Notes under the pieces: generated by a model | Told to the model about the DNA's origin: nothing | Seen by the model: the letters and a program-made list of their open reading frames with translations, nothing else | Database searches by the model: none | Part shown: positions 16,412-25,293 of the stretch, piece after piece | Position numbering within the stretch: position 1 is the first letter of the stretch | How the letters are laid out: every line of letters starts with the position of its first letter | Source: an uncultured Ruminococcus sp. | GTDB taxonomy: Bacteria > Bacillota > Clostridia > Oscillospirales > Acutalibacteraceae | Assembly: GCA_902800065.1 (NCBI GenBank) | Contig: CADCDE010000022.1 | Coordinates: forward strand, 1-54,192 | DNA length: 54,192 nt | Direction of reading: 5' to 3' | Position numbers and translations under genes: made by a program

Positions 16412-17341
16412 ATGAAAATAGCAACAAGAGAAAGTTTTGGAAAGGCTCTCTGCGAGCTTGCAAAAACACATTCCGATATAGTTGTACTTGATGCTGACCT
16501 TGCGGCAGCTACCAAAACCGATATATTCAAAAAAGAATATCCGGACAGATTTTTTGACTGCGGTATCTCGGAGGCAAATATGATAGGTGTTTCAGCCGGT
16601 CTTGCAGCTTGTGGAAAAGTACCGTTTGCAGCATCCTTTGCAATGTTCGCAACAGGTCGTGCCTATGAGCAGATAAGAAACTCTGTTGGTTATCCTCATC
16701 TCAATGTAAAAATTGCCGGTTCACACGCCGGTATATCAGTTGGTGAAGACGGTGCAACACATCAGTGCTGCGAAGACCTTGCACTTATGAGAACTATCCC
16801 CGGAATGGTAGTGCTTAATCCTGCCGACCATTATGAAATGACTGAGGCTGTAAAGGCTGCATATGAATATGACGGTCCTGTTTATATAAGACTCGGCAGA
16901 CTTGCAATAGACACTTTCAATGACCCCGATACATATAAATTTGAGTTGGGCAAGGGTATCACACTTAAAGAAGGTAATGATGTTACTGTTATTGCAACAG
17001 GTCTTATAGTAAACGAAGCACTCAAGGCTGTCAAGGCTCTTGAAGAAAAAGGCATAAATGCCCGTCTTATCAATATACACACAATAAAGCCTATCGACAA
17101 GGATATTATCATCAAAGCTGCAAAGGAAACAGGAAGAATAATCACAGTTGAGGAACACAGTGTTATAGGCGGTCTTGGTGAGGCTGTATGTGCAGTTACC
17201 TCTGAATACTGTCCTGTAACAGTAAAGAGAATAGGCATTGACGATACATACGGACACAGCGGTCCTGCACTTGGACTCTGGGCTGAATATGGTCTTGATG
17301 CTGCAGGTCTTGAAAAGCATATTCCCGAACTTATGAAATAA
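16412..17341 (+). CDS. tktB: Transketolase, C-terminal subunit
   Basis: The pyrimidine-binding and C-terminal half of the split transketolase, 309 residues. It begins MKIATRESFGKALCELA and contains DADLAAATKTDIF, DCGISEANMIGVSAGLA with the catalytic glutamate, FAMFATGRAYEQIRN, and a C-terminal domain with TVEEHSVIGGLG. I start at ATG 16412, which has GGAGGG ten bases upstream; the frame is open further back but overlaps the first subunit gene. Four bases separate the two genes, as expected for subunits made in equal amounts. A strong terminator follows. Confidence 0.94.
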   Translation: MKIATRESFGKALCELAKTHSDIVVLDADLAAATKTDIFKKEYPDRFFDCGISEANMIGVSAGLAACGKVPFAASFAMFATGRAYEQIRNSVGYPHLNVKIAGSHAGISVGEDGATHQCCEDLALMRTIPGMVVLNPADHYEMTEAVKAAYEYDGPVYIRLGRLAIDTFNDPDTYKFELGKGITLKEGNDVTVIATGLIVNEALKAVKALEEKGINARLINIHTIKPIDKDIIIKAAKETGRIITVEEHSVIGGLGEAVCAVTSEYCPVTVKRIGIDDTYGHSGPALGLWAEYGLDAAGLEKHIPELMK

Positions 17342-17362
17342 ATTTTCTTTAAAATAAAAACA

Positions 17363-17403
17363 ACAGTTACGGAAAGATAAATTTTCCGTAACTGTATTTT
17401 TTT
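17363..17403. terminator. Terminator after the transketolase genes
   Basis: A perfect 13-bp stem ACAGTTACGGAAA / TTTCCGTAACTGT is followed by an eight-T run on the plus strand. A-rich sequence on the other side may let it serve the convergent dus gene too. Confidence 0.9.
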
Positions 17404-18334
17404 ATAAGTCTATTTTTTTGCAAAGCTCAATAAGGTCATCAAAGGTTTCAAGAGTTCCCGCCTGTCTGCGGAGAGCAGCCGCTCCGTGTACACCTTTGAA
17501 ATACCATGCAGCGTGTTTTCGTGCTTCACGCATACCGTTGTATTCGCCTTTATATTCGCATAATTTCTGTATATGACGCAAAAGTATTGATATCCTTTCG
17601 GCATTTGATACAGGCAGTGACGGTCTGTCGTGGTTTATGAGCATGGATATTTCCTGAAATATCCAAGGATTTCCCAATGCTCCACGACCTATCATCACCA
17701 TATCGCAATTTGTTTCTTCAAACATTTTAGCCGCAAGCTCTGCACTTGTTATATCTCCGTTGCCTATCACTGGAATATTCACAGCTTTTTTGACCTGTCG
17801 TATTATATCCCAGTCAGCAGGCGGCATATATTGCTGTTCTCTTGTACGTCCGTGTACTGTGATTGCATCAGCACCTGCCTGTTCGCATATTTTGGCTACT
17901 TCAACGGCATTTATGGAATTTTTGTCCCAGCCCTTTCTTATCTTGACAGTCACGGGGATGTCAACAGCTTTTTTGACAGCCGAAACTATATCTCCGCATA
18001 AATCGGGATTTTTCATCAAAGCCGAGCCTGAGCCGTTGAGTGCAATTTTCGGGGCAGGACAGCCCATGTTTATATCTATGATATCGGGCTTGTATTCGAG
18101 GGCAGTCTCAGCTGCTCTTGCCATGACATCGGGTTCATATCCGAAAAGCTGTATTGCGGCAGGATGTTCCTTTTCTGAAAGCTCAAGTAACTCCTTTGAC
18201 TTATCGTTATTATAAGTAATTCCCTTTGCACTGACCATCTCACCGACAACATAAGCCGCACCGAAATCAATACATAATTCCCTGAAAGCAGCAAGTGCCG
18301 CAACGCCTTTTATTTCCACATTTCCTATTTTCAA
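17402..18334 (-). CDS. dusB: tRNA-dihydrouridine synthase (DusB-like) with a deletion in the FMN loop
   Basis: A 310-residue flavoenzyme of the Dus family, which reduces uridines in tRNA. The catalytic Cys92 (INMGCPAPK), Lys131 (VTVKIRKGW) and His161 (TVHGRTR) are present, as are NGDI and GRGALGNPWIF. The first beta strand is abnormal: family members read LAPMAGVxxxAFR, but here the protein reads VAALAAFREL (residues 11-20). About nine residues that contact the FMN cofactor are therefore missing in frame (near 18287-18292). The enzyme may be inactive or impaired, or the base sequence may be wrong. The start is TTG with AGGTGA seven bases upstream; an ATG just before it is out of frame. Confidence 0.88.
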   Translation of the reverse strand: MKIGNVEIKGVAALAAFRELCIDFGAAYVVGEMVSAKGITYNNDKSKELLELSEKEHPAAIQLFGYEPDVMARAAETALEYKPDIIDINMGCPAPKIALNGSGSALMKNPDLCGDIVSAVKKAVDIPVTVKIRKGWDKNSINAVEVAKICEQAGADAITVHGRTREQQYMPPADWDIIRQVKKAVNIPVIGNGDITSAELAAKMFEETNCDMVMIGRGALGNPWIFQEISMLINHDRPSLPVSNAERISILLRHIQKLCEYKGEYNGMREARKHAAWYFKGVHGAAALRRQAGTLETFDDLIELCKKIDL

Positions 18335-18363
18335 TTCATATCACCTTTTATTTTATTGATAGT

Positions 18364-18431
18364 CGGGGCTTTGTCCCCGAACCTCACAAGGGCTGCTCGC
18401 CCTTGACCTCGGCAGGGAGCAAGCTCCCTGC
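18364..18431. repeat. Triple-hairpin intergenic repeat
   Basis: Three consecutive GC-rich hairpins with short loops: CGGGG/CCCCG (18364-18379), CAAGGGC/GCCCTTG (18387-18405) and GCAGGGAGC/GCTCCCTGC (18412-18431). It lies between the divergent-side end of dusB and the ABC operon and stands out by its GC content. It is not part of a gene. A fourth small palindrome, CCGTTATTATAACGG, follows directly. Confidence 0.75.
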
Positions 18432-18470
18432 ACCCGTTATTATAACGGAAACGGAAAAATTTTGCAATAT

Positions 18471-18508
18471 AAAAAATCAGCTCCGACAGAAATTATCTGC
18501 CGAAGCTG
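18471..18508 (-). terminator. Terminator of the amino-acid ABC operon
   Basis: The minus-strand hairpin CAGCTTCGGCAGA / TCTGTCGGAGCTG is followed by a T-rich run, ten bases after the ATPase stop codon. Confidence 0.85.
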
Positions 18509-18517
18509 AAGGTTTTT

Positions 18518-19270
18518 TTAAAGGACTTTCGAGAGAAAATCTTTCAGACGCTGATTCTGGGGATTTGAGAAAATTTCATTGGGAGTGTTTTCTTCAGCAA
18601 TGATGCCATCATTAAAGAACATTACTCTGTCGGCAACTTCTTTTGCAAAGCCCATTTCATGCGTTACTATTACCATTGTCATGCCACTCTGAGCAAGTTC
18701 TTTCATAAGAGAGAGAACTTCTCCAACCATTTCGGGGTCGAGTGCAGAAGTCGGTTCATCAAAAAGCATTACATCGGGATTCATAGCCAAGGCTCTTACA
18801 ATGGCAACACGCTGTTTCTGACCGCCCGAAAGGCTGTCGGGATAAGCATCAGCCTTATCCGAAAGACCGATTCTTTTAAGAAGTTCATCAGCTTTTTTTT
18901 CAGCTTCTTCTTTTGTCATTTTACCGAGTTTGACTGGGGCTAACATGATATTTTTCTTGATAGTCATATTAGGGAACAGGTTGAACTGCTGGAACACCAT
19001 TCCCATTTTTTCACGCATTTTATTGATGTCAACGGATTTGTCTGTAATATCAGTACCCTCGAATTTTATGACACCGCCTGTGGGCTGTTCAAGGAGATTG
19101 AGTGAACGCAGAAAAGTAGATTTTCCGCAGCCTGACGGACCTATAATGGCTATAACTTCACCTTTTGAAACGGTTGTATTTATATCCTTTAAAACCTCAT
19201 GGTCGCCGAAGGATTTTTTAAGACCGCTGACTTCAATAAGAATTTCTTTTTTGTCCTGATTATCTTTCAT
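18518..19270 (-). CDS. glnQ: Amino-acid ABC transporter ATP-binding protein (GlnQ-like)
   Basis: A 250-residue ABC ATPase of the polar amino-acid uptake family. Walker A is GPSGCGKST (44-52), the signature is LSGGQKQR, and Walker B is [14 protein letters not shown], followed by the switch histidine in IVTHEMGFA. Its start overlaps the end of the fused binding-protein/permease gene by 11 bp, so the two proteins form one transporter. Specificity is probably for glutamine or another polar amino acid and is set by the fused binding domains. Confidence 0.93.
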   Translation of the reverse strand: MKDNQDKKEILIEVSGLKKSFGDHEVLKDINTTVSKGEVIAIIGPSGCGKSTFLRSLNLLEQPTGGVIKFEGTDITDKSVDINKMREKMGMVFQQFNLFPNMTIKKNIMLAPVKLGKMTKEEAEKKADELLKRIGLSDKADAYPDSLSGGQKQRVAIVRALAMNPDVMLFDEPTSALDPEMVGEVLSLMKELAQSGMTMVIVTHEMGFAKEVADRVMFFNDGIIAEENTPNEIFSNPQNQRLKDFLSKVL

Positions 19271-21548
19271 TTTTCTTCAATCTCCTTTCAAGTCTGCTGA
19301 CACCGTATGATAAGAGAAGTACCATAACAAGATATATCAATGCAACAGCCACCAATGGTATAAATGCCTCAAATGTCTGACTTCTGATAATGTCGCCGCC
19401 TTTTGTAAGGTCTTGCAGTCCTATATAACCGCTTATTGCAGTTTCTTTGAGAAGGCTGATAAATTCATTGCAGAGTGCAGGGAGCATATTTTTGAAAGCC
19501 TGTGGCATGATGATATTAGTCATTGTCTGACGATAGTTGAGACCGAGACATCTTCCTGCTTCAAACTGTCCCTTGTCAACGGCATTTATGCCTGAACGGA
19601 TAACCTCCGCAACGTAAGCACCCGAATTGAGTCCGAATGCGACTACTGCAACAAGTACCTTGCTTACATTGACAGATGCGAATATTACATAGTAGATGAT
19701 AAGAAGCTGTATCATGGCGGGAGTTCCACGAATGACAGCGAGGTATATTTTACAGATGACGTTGAGAATTTTGAGTTTGCCCTGTTGGTCATGGATAGTT
19801 CTTACAACCGCAACGAGAGTTCCGATAACAAGACCGATTATAATTGCAAGCAGTGTTATAAGGAGAGTATTTCCGAGACCTGCAAGGATATACTGCCACC
19901 TGTTGTCCTCAACGAAATTCTGGCGGAGTTTATCTGTAAATGAAAGGTTCTTTGTATTTTTTTGGCTGTCGGAAGCCGATGAAGTGCCTTTATTGATGAT
20001 AATTACCTGTTTTGAAGTGGTGTAGGAGTCGGAGAAATCTACATTTTGTTTTCTGTCCTCAGTGACGGTCATGCCAGCCGCACCTACATCAGCCTTGCCT
20101 GACTGTATTGCAGGAAGGATGGAATCAAAAGCCATGTTTTCGATTTCCATTTCAAGACCGAGTTCGTCACATATAGCCTGCATTATATCCATATCAATAC
20201 CGACTATTTGATTATTTTCTATATATTCATATGGTTTGAATTCGGCATTTGTCGCAACGACTAATTTTCCGTTTCTTTGAACGTCTTTTTTTTGATATGG
20301 CATAGTGCCTTTTTGTTCATCAGTGCCTATGTAATTTGTGGCTATTGTATCAAGAGTACCATCAGCCTTTAATTTTTTGAGAGCCTCGTTGATTTCTGAA
20401 AGAAGCTCGGAATTGCCTTTTTTGACACAGAGGGCGTATTCTTCAACAGCAAATTCTTCTTCAAGTATCGCAAGATTTGAATTAAGTGCCACGAAAGAAA
20501 GTGCAGGCTGTTCGTCTATTATAACACAGTCGATTTTATTTTGATTGAGTGCCTGAATAGCGTCAGCGGCTTTTGTGTATCTTTCGAGATTTGCGGTACC
20601 GTCTTTTTCGTAATCAGTGGCAAAGGTATCACCCGTTGTGCCGAGCTGTACACCGATATTTTTTCCGATAAGGTCATCAACTGATGTTATAGTATTTGTT
20701 GAAACATCAGATTTTTTTTCATCATTGACAATAATTACCTGTTTTGAAGTTGTGTAGGAATCGGAGAAATCGACATTCTTTTTTCTGTCCTCGGTAACGG
20801 TCATACCTGCTGCACCGATAGTTGCTTTGCCTGACTGAATTGCAGGAAGAATAGAATCGAAAGCCATATTTTCAATGACAAGGTTCATACCGAGTTCATC
20901 ACATATAGCCTGCATAATATCCATGTCAATGCCAACTATCTGATTGTTTTCAATGTATTCATAGGGCTTGAATTCGGCATTTGTTGCGACAATCAAATCG
21001 CCTGTTCTCTGAACATCTTTTTTCTGATAAGGCATAGTGCCTTTTTCTTCATCAGTGCCGATGTAGTTTGTATTTATTTTTGCTATAGTACCGTCAGCCT
21101 TTAATTTTTGCAGTGCAGTGTTGATTTTTCCGAGAAGTTCTGAATTGCCTTTTTTAACGCAGAGAGCATATTCCTCAACGGCAAATTCTTCTTCCAGAAT
21201 TTTAATATCATCATTCACTGCTGTGAATGAAAGTGCCGGCTGTTCGTCAATGATAACACAGTCTATTTTGTGTTGTTTGAGAGCCTGAACAGCGTCAGCG
21301 GCTTTGTTGTAGCGTTCTATACTTGCAGTGCCGTCTTTTTCATAATCGGTTGCAAATGTATCGCCTGTTGTACCGAGCTGAACACCTATTGTCTTTCCGA
21401 CAAGGTCATCAACTCCATTGATAGTGCCTGTGCTCTCATTTTCGGCTGATACCGTGACTGTGCATAAGGTCATAGTCAGCCATACAGCCATAAGAGTGAG
21501 AGCCAAAAAAGCAGCGGTTGCTTTTTTAAAGCGTTTTTGTTTGAGCAT
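19260..21548 (-). CDS. Fused amino-acid binding protein/permease with permuted, duplicated binding domain
   Basis: A 762-residue fusion. After a signal peptide (about 1-36) come two tandem 244-residue units, then a permease of the His/Glu/Gln type (about 553-762, with the EAA-loop sequence [22 protein letters not shown]). In a normal binding protein the LVVATNAEF... half precedes the [17 protein letters not shown]... half. Here the order is reversed: second half (45-164), first half (185-275), second half (289-408), first half (429-519). The middle forms one normal domain; the outer halves could pair as a circularly permuted domain. It resembles GlnP-type SBD-SBD-TMD fusions but rearranged. 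A GGAGGC site and a good promoter precede it. Confidence 0.88.
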   Translation of the reverse strand: MLKQKRFKKATAAFLALTLMAVWLTMTLCTVTVSAENESTGTINGVDDLVGKTIGVQLGTTGDTFATDYEKDGTASIERYNKAADAVQALKQHKIDCVIIDEQPALSFTAVNDDIKILEEEFAVEEYALCVKKGNSELLGKINTALQKLKADGTIAKINTNYIGTDEEKGTMPYQKKDVQRTGDLIVATNAEFKPYEYIENNQIVGIDMDIMQAICDELGMNLVIENMAFDSILPAIQSGKATIGAAGMTVTEDRKKNVDFSDSYTTSKQVIIVNDEKKSDVSTNTITSVDDLIGKNIGVQLGTTGDTFATDYEKDGTANLERYTKAADAIQALNQNKIDCVIIDEQPALSFVALNSNLAILEEEFAVEEYALCVKKGNSELLSEINEALKKLKADGTLDTIATNYIGTDEQKGTMPYQKKDVQRNGKLVVATNAEFKPYEYIENNQIVGIDMDIMQAICDELGLEMEIENMAFDSILPAIQSGKADVGAAGMTVTEDRKQNVDFSDSYTTSKQVIIINKGTSSASDSQKNTKNLSFTDKLRQNFVEDNRWQYILAGLGNTLLITLLAIIIGLVIGTLVAVVRTIHDQQGKLKILNVICKIYLAVIRGTPAMIQLLIIYYVIFASVNVSKVLVAVVAFGLNSGAYVAEVIRSGINAVDKGQFEAGRCLGLNYRQTMTNIIMPQAFKNMLPALCNEFISLLKETAISGYIGLQDLTKGGDIIRSQTFEAFIPLVAVALIYLVMVLLLSYGVSRLERRLKKNER
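20001..21430 (-). repeat. 732-bp tandem duplication inside the transporter gene
   Basis: Two highly similar DNA units lie head to tail with a 732-bp (244-codon) period; for example AATTACCTGTTTTGAAGT occurs at 20001 and again at 20733 with few differences. They encode residues around 47-290 and 291-534 of the fused transporter. The similarity at silent positions points to a fairly recent duplication or continuing gene conversion. Confidence 0.85.
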
Positions 21549-21581
21549 TTTTTAAGCCTCCATAAAATCAAGATAAGCTTA

Positions 21582-21610
21582 ATTATAACATTATTCTACA
21601 CAAAATACAA
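21582..21610 (-). promoter_or_regulatory. Promoter of the amino-acid ABC operon
   Basis: Minus-strand TTGTAT, 17-bp spacer, TATAAT, 34 bp before the start codon. Confidence 0.7.
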
Positions 21611-21626
21611 TTCACATAAAGAATTA

Positions 21627-22904
21627 TTATTGCGAATTTTTATTTGATTTTACTTTATCCCAATATTCTTTGTAGGCTTGTTCGTTTTTGTTGAGTGCAG
21701 GTTCATAGTAAACTGTACCGACTAAATTATCGGGAAGATACTGTTGTTCTATCCAGTGGTTATTGTAGTCATGCGGATAGAGATAGAATTGTCCTTTGTT
21801 TTTTACATCGTCACCGTCATAATGCTTATTTTGAAGATGTCTTGGAAAACCGCCGCCTTTACCGTTTTCAATGTCAGTCATAGCCTTATTTATTGCCATG
21901 TAGGCGGAATTGGATTTTGGCGACTGTGCGACCAATATCACGGCATTTGCAAGGGGGATACGTGCTTCGGGGAGTCCTACGGCTAATGCTGTATCGACAG
22001 CGGCTTTGACTATGGGGATTATATTTGGATTGGCAAGCCCTACATCTTCATTGGCACAAACCAATAATCTCCGGCAGGCTGACGGCAAATCATTTGCGGC
22101 AAGTATTCGTGCTAAATAGTGTATAGCTGCATCGGGATCAGAGCCTCTCATGGATTTTTGGAAGGCTGATAGCAGGTCATAGTGTTCATCGCCCTCACGG
22201 TCATATCTCAAGGCACTTTTTTGTGTAAGTGCCTGTACGGTCTCAAGGGAGATAAATTTTTTGCTGTCAATAAGCGGAGTTGAAATAACTGATAACTCAA
22301 TGGCATTAACGGCTTTTCGGACATCTCCTCCGCAGGCATATGCAATATGTTCAACGGCTTTGTCGGAAATGATGATTTCAGTTCCTGTTTCATTTCGGAG
22401 AAAATCAACGGCTCGTTTAACAGCTTTTATAACGTCATATTTTTCAACGGGCTTGAACTCGAATACAGTTGAACGGCTGAGAATAGCCCCATGTATATAG
22501 AAATAAGGGTTTTCAGTGGTAGAGGCTATAAGAGTTATACTTCCGTTTTCAATGTATTCGAGTAAGGTCTGCTGTTGTTTTTTGTTGAAATACTGTATTT
22601 CATCAAGATATAATAAAATTCCGTTTATTCCCCCAAAGCCCGATAGTTCCCCGACAATATTTTTTATATCGGCGGTAGAGGCATTTGTACCGTTGAGTTT
22701 ACGGAGAGTTTTGTTTGTTTTGTCGGCTATTATTGATGCAAGGGTAGTTTTTCCGACACCCGAAGGTCCGTAGAATACCATGTTTGGTATATTGCCCGAT
22801 TCGATTATGTTTCTGAGGGGTTTGTTTTTGTCAAGTAAATGGTGCTGTCCCGAAATATCGTCAATTGATTTTGGTCTTAATCTGTCGGCAAGCGGAGAAG
22901 TCAT
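21627..22904 (-). CDS. rarA: Replication-associated recombination protein RarA/MgsA
   Basis: A 425-residue AAA+ ATPase acting at stalled replication forks. It begins PLADRLRPKSIDDISGQHHLL, as RarA proteins do; Walker A is GPSGVGKTT (46-54), Walker B LLYLDEIQYF, and sensor 1 is in ASTTENPYF. The C-terminal tetramerisation half includes RGSDPDAAIHYLARIL and the conserved FPRHLQNKHYDG and YLYPHDY motifs. I start at ATG 22904, eight bases after AAAGGTG; an ATG six codons upstream has no site. Confidence 0.94.
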   Translation of the reverse strand: MTSPLADRLRPKSIDDISGQHHLLDKNKPLRNIIESGNIPNMVFYGPSGVGKTTLASIIADKTNKTLRKLNGTNASTADIKNIVGELSGFGGINGILLYLDEIQYFNKKQQQTLLEYIENGSITLIASTTENPYFYIHGAILSRSTVFEFKPVEKYDVIKAVKRAVDFLRNETGTEIIISDKAVEHIAYACGGDVRKAVNAIELSVISTPLIDSKKFISLETVQALTQKSALRYDREGDEHYDLLSAFQKSMRGSDPDAAIHYLARILAANDLPSACRRLLVCANEDVGLANPNIIPIVKAAVDTALAVGLPEARIPLANAVILVAQSPKSNSAYMAINKAMTDIENGKGGGFPRHLQNKHYDGDDVKNKGQFYLYPHDYNNHWIEQQYLPDNLVGTVYYEPALNKNEQAYKEYWDKVKSNKNSQ

Positions 22905-22939
22905 ATATAAACACCTTTCCATGAAAAAAATTTATTTTT

Positions 22940-22968
22940 ATAATAACAAAAATATATTGAAAAATCAA
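22940..22968 (-). promoter_or_regulatory. Promoter of rarA
   Basis: Minus-strand TTGATT, 17-bp spacer, TATTAT. Confidence 0.5.
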
Positions 22969-23026
22969 TGACAAACGGTTTAATTTATATGGCAGTAAAT
23001 TTTTTGGGGAAGTGAGGTGTCTTTTT

Positions 23027-23179
23027 AACGTGAGTTCGATATAACTGAAAAATATTCTGACAATGATGAAATGAAGTATGTCATTCCGAGTGCAGTGAGG
23101 AATCTTCAAAAGATTCTTCGTCGCTGTCGCTCCTCAGAATGACAGTATAATAATTTTTCGTTTTCATCGAACTCACGTT
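23027..23179. repeat. MITE-like repeat, family A, full copy
   Basis: A 153-bp element bounded by the same perfect 14-bp inverted repeats as the copy at 653 (AACGTGAGTTCGAT / ATCGAACTCACGTT). The interior carries the complete palindromic core, GTCATTCCGAG...CTCAGAATGAC. It lies in the 567-bp gap between rarA and hrcA. Right after it, 23184-23211 is a further half core in reverse orientation, so two repeats have come together here. Confidence 0.85.
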
Positions 23180-23222
23180 TTTTAAGATTCCTCGTTGCAC
23201 TCGGAATGACAGGTTAAAAAAG

Positions 23223-23270
23223 ATGACCGTACAGCTAAGGGGGTATAAAATAACTGTACGGTCATTTTTT
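23223..23270 (+). terminator. Orphan terminator-like hairpin in the rarA-hrcA gap
   Basis: A perfect 12-bp stem ATGACCGTACAG / CTGTACGGTCAT with a 19-nt loop and a T6 tail on the plus strand. No gene ends upstream on that strand, so it may stop transcripts coming through the repeat, end a small RNA, or be a remnant. The rest of the gap up to the hrcA promoter is AT-rich and shows nothing else. Confidence 0.6.
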
Positions 23271-23390
23271 GTGGATATTTCATATGCACATATAAATATT
23301 ATCATATTATATAATTATAGTGAGTAGAATAATTACGATTATTTTTTGGAAAAAATATATATTGTCAGACTAATTTTTTAAAAAAAATAC

Positions 23391-23419
23391 TTGACATTTT
23401 GGGGATATAATGGTACTCT
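23391..23419 (+). promoter_or_regulatory. Promoter of the hrcA heat-shock operon
   Basis: TTGACA, 17-bp spacer, TACTCT. The CIRCE operator starts ten bases downstream, over the expected transcription start. Confidence 0.75.
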
Positions 23420-23428
23420 ATAAATAGA

Positions 23429-23455
23429 TTAGCACTCTGACATTGAGAGTGCTAA
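23429..23455 (+). promoter_or_regulatory. CIRCE operator (HrcA binding site)
   Basis: Perfect inverted repeat TTAGCACTC-N9-GAGTGCTAA, the canonical CIRCE element. HrcA bound here represses the operon until heat shock; hrcA itself is the first gene, giving autoregulation. Confidence 0.98.
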
Positions 23456-23471
23456 CTGAGAGGTGGCTTTA

Positions 23472-24500
23472 ATGGAACCGACAGCAAGAAAAATGAAAAT
23501 TCTTGAGGCAGTCGTTGAGGCATATATTCAAAACGGTGAACCGGTAGGTTCAAAGACAGTGTGTGAGATGCTTGATTTTTCCGTATCATCGGCAACTGTA
23601 AGAAATGATATGGCTGAAATAACATCTCTCGGACTGATTGAACAACCGCATACATCTTCCGGCAGAGTACCTACAGAGCTTGGCTACAGAGTATATATAG
23701 ACAAGCTCATGAGACCTGTGGAGCTTGAGCAAAGAGAAAAGAACTTTATAAGCGATACACTTTATATGAGTGCGAATACTCCCGAAGAAATTCTTGAAGC
23801 ATCAGCAGATCTGCTCTCAAATATAACAGGCTGTGCTGCTGTTGCAGCATCACCGACAGGCGAAAGTTCTGTTATCAGGCATGTGAAGTTTGTACAGACA
23901 GGCAATTATACTGCACTGGTTGTGATTATCACCTCGACAGGCTCGGTAAAAACAAAGCTGTTCAGATGTGATTTTCTGATAACACCTCAGCTTATCGAAA
24001 CATTCGATAATGTGATGAACGAAAAACTCGCAAATATGCCTGTTACGGCACTGACACCGGCATTTATGCAGACAACGGCGGTTTCTCTCGGAGAAATGTC
24101 CATGATAGTTTCAAATATGCTCCTTGCAGTACACGATGCAGCAAAGGATGCAGCATCAACGGGTATTTTCATAAAGGGACAATCCAATCTGTTCACGATG
24201 CCTGAGCTTGCCTCGGCAGACGGTAAAAAGGTTATGGAAATGCTTGGACGTTCATCTGAGCTTACCAGAATGCTTTCGACTAAAAGCAACAGGGCAGATG
24301 TCCTTATCGGCAGTGAGATGAGAAATCCGGCTTTTGCAAATCTGAGTTTTATTGTCTCTCATTACAGGGCTTCGGATGAATGTTCGGGAATACTTGCACT
24401 TATCGGACCAATCAGAATGAATTATCCGAAGATTATCTCAAAGCTTGAATATATTGCCGAAACGGTGGGAGTACTTTTGAGTGAAATACTTGATTTCTGA
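23472..24500 (+). CDS. hrcA: Heat-inducible transcription repressor HrcA
   Basis: A 342-residue repressor of class I heat-shock genes. The N-terminal winged helix is clear: ILEAVVEAYIQNGEPVGSKTV, then SSATVRNDMAEITSLGLIEQPHTSSGRVPTELGYRVY. The rest is the GAF-like dimerisation region ending in IGPIRMNYPKIISKLEYIA. I start at ATG 23472, six bases after AGAGGTGG; a GTG three codons earlier would overlap that site. It heads the hrcA-grpE-dnaK-dnaJ gene order. Confidence 0.96.
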   Translation: MEPTARKMKILEAVVEAYIQNGEPVGSKTVCEMLDFSVSSATVRNDMAEITSLGLIEQPHTSSGRVPTELGYRVYIDKLMRPVELEQREKNFISDTLYMSANTPEEILEASADLLSNITGCAAVAASPTGESSVIRHVKFVQTGNYTALVVIITSTGSVKTKLFRCDFLITPQLIETFDNVMNEKLANMPVTALTPAFMQTTAVSLGEMSMIVSNMLLAVHDAAKDAASTGIFIKGQSNLFTMPELASADGKKVMEMLGRSSELTRMLSTKSNRADVLIGSEMRNPAFANLSFIVSHYRASDECSGILALIGPIRMNYPKIISKLEYIAETVGVLLSEILDF

Positions 24501-24615
24501 AGTGGGATTTTAAGTATATTTCAGAGTTTGAAAATAAGAGCACTTGTCTTTAAGAAGAAATTTACAGATTAAACAAGCATTAAAATTTTAGTATATATAA
24601 AGGAGGAGAGCTGAT

Positions 24616-25122
24616 TTGGATAATGAAGAGGTCAAGACGGAGGAAACCGCTGCTGAAACAGCAGAAGACACTGTAGCTGAAACGGAAGCGGAAAGACTCC
24701 AAAAAGAGCTTGATAATCAAAAGGATCAGTTTTTGAGGCTTGCAGCTGAATACGACAACTACCGCAAGCGTACAGAAAAAGAAAAGCTTGCAACGTATGA
24801 AAATGCCGTGGCAGCTACAGTTGAAGCACTGCTGCCGGTTGCAGACAACTTTGCACTTGCAATGGCTTCAAGTGCAAATGTTTCCGATGATTTCAAAAAA
24901 GGTCTGGATATGATAGCAAAACAATTTCAGGTCGCTTTTGAGAAACTCAATGTCGAAACATTCGGTGAAAGAGGAGAAAAGTTTGATCCTGAGCTTCACA
25001 ACGCTATTGCCCGCACTGATGACAGTGAGCTTGAGGAAGACTGCATTGCTCTTGTATATCAGAAGGGATATAAAATAGGTGACAGGATAATCCGTCACGC
25101 TATGGTACAAATAACTAATTAG
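24616..25122 (+). CDS. grpE: GrpE, nucleotide exchange factor of DnaK
   Basis: A 168-residue cochaperone that releases ADP from DnaK. It has an acidic, Ala/Glu/Thr-rich N-terminus (1-30), a long coiled coil (about 25-80, containing LRLAAEYDNYRKRTEKEK), and the C-terminal beta domain with FDPELHNAIARTDD and YQKGYKIGDRIIRHAMVQI. The TTG start follows a strong AAAGGAGGAG site. The 115 bp after hrcA show neither terminator nor second CIRCE, so it belongs to the operon. Confidence 0.95.
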   Translation: MDNEEVKTEETAAETAEDTVAETEAERLQKELDNQKDQFLRLAAEYDNYRKRTEKEKLATYENAVAATVEALLPVADNFALAMASSANVSDDFKKGLDMIAKQFQVAFEKLNVETFGERGEKFDPELHNAIARTDDSELEEDCIALVYQKGYKIGDRIIRHAMVQITN

Positions 25123-25269
25123 TGTGGAGAGTTGAGAGTTGAGAGTGAAATTAATTGGTACTCAACTTCTTTTCCCGAAACACAAATATAAAAAAATAAA
25201 GAACAGTGGACATTGAGAAAGAGCGGAAAAAATAAACAACTCCACTCTCCACTCCCAACACTCCACTCT
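25122..25269. repeat. Inverted-repeat element between grpE and dnaK
   Basis: The left arm (25122-25148) is GTGTGGAGAGTTGAGAGTTG and the right arm (25238-25269) is made of complementary CAACTCCACTCTCCACTCCC-type sequence. The arms could pair over about 20 bp with mismatches around a 90-nt AT-rich loop. Each arm is a degenerate short tandem repeat of GAGAGT(T). It sits inside the heat-shock operon, just upstream of the dnaK ribosome site. Confidence 0.6.
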
Positions 25270-25293
25270 ATTAAAATTGGAGGTAATTTTATT

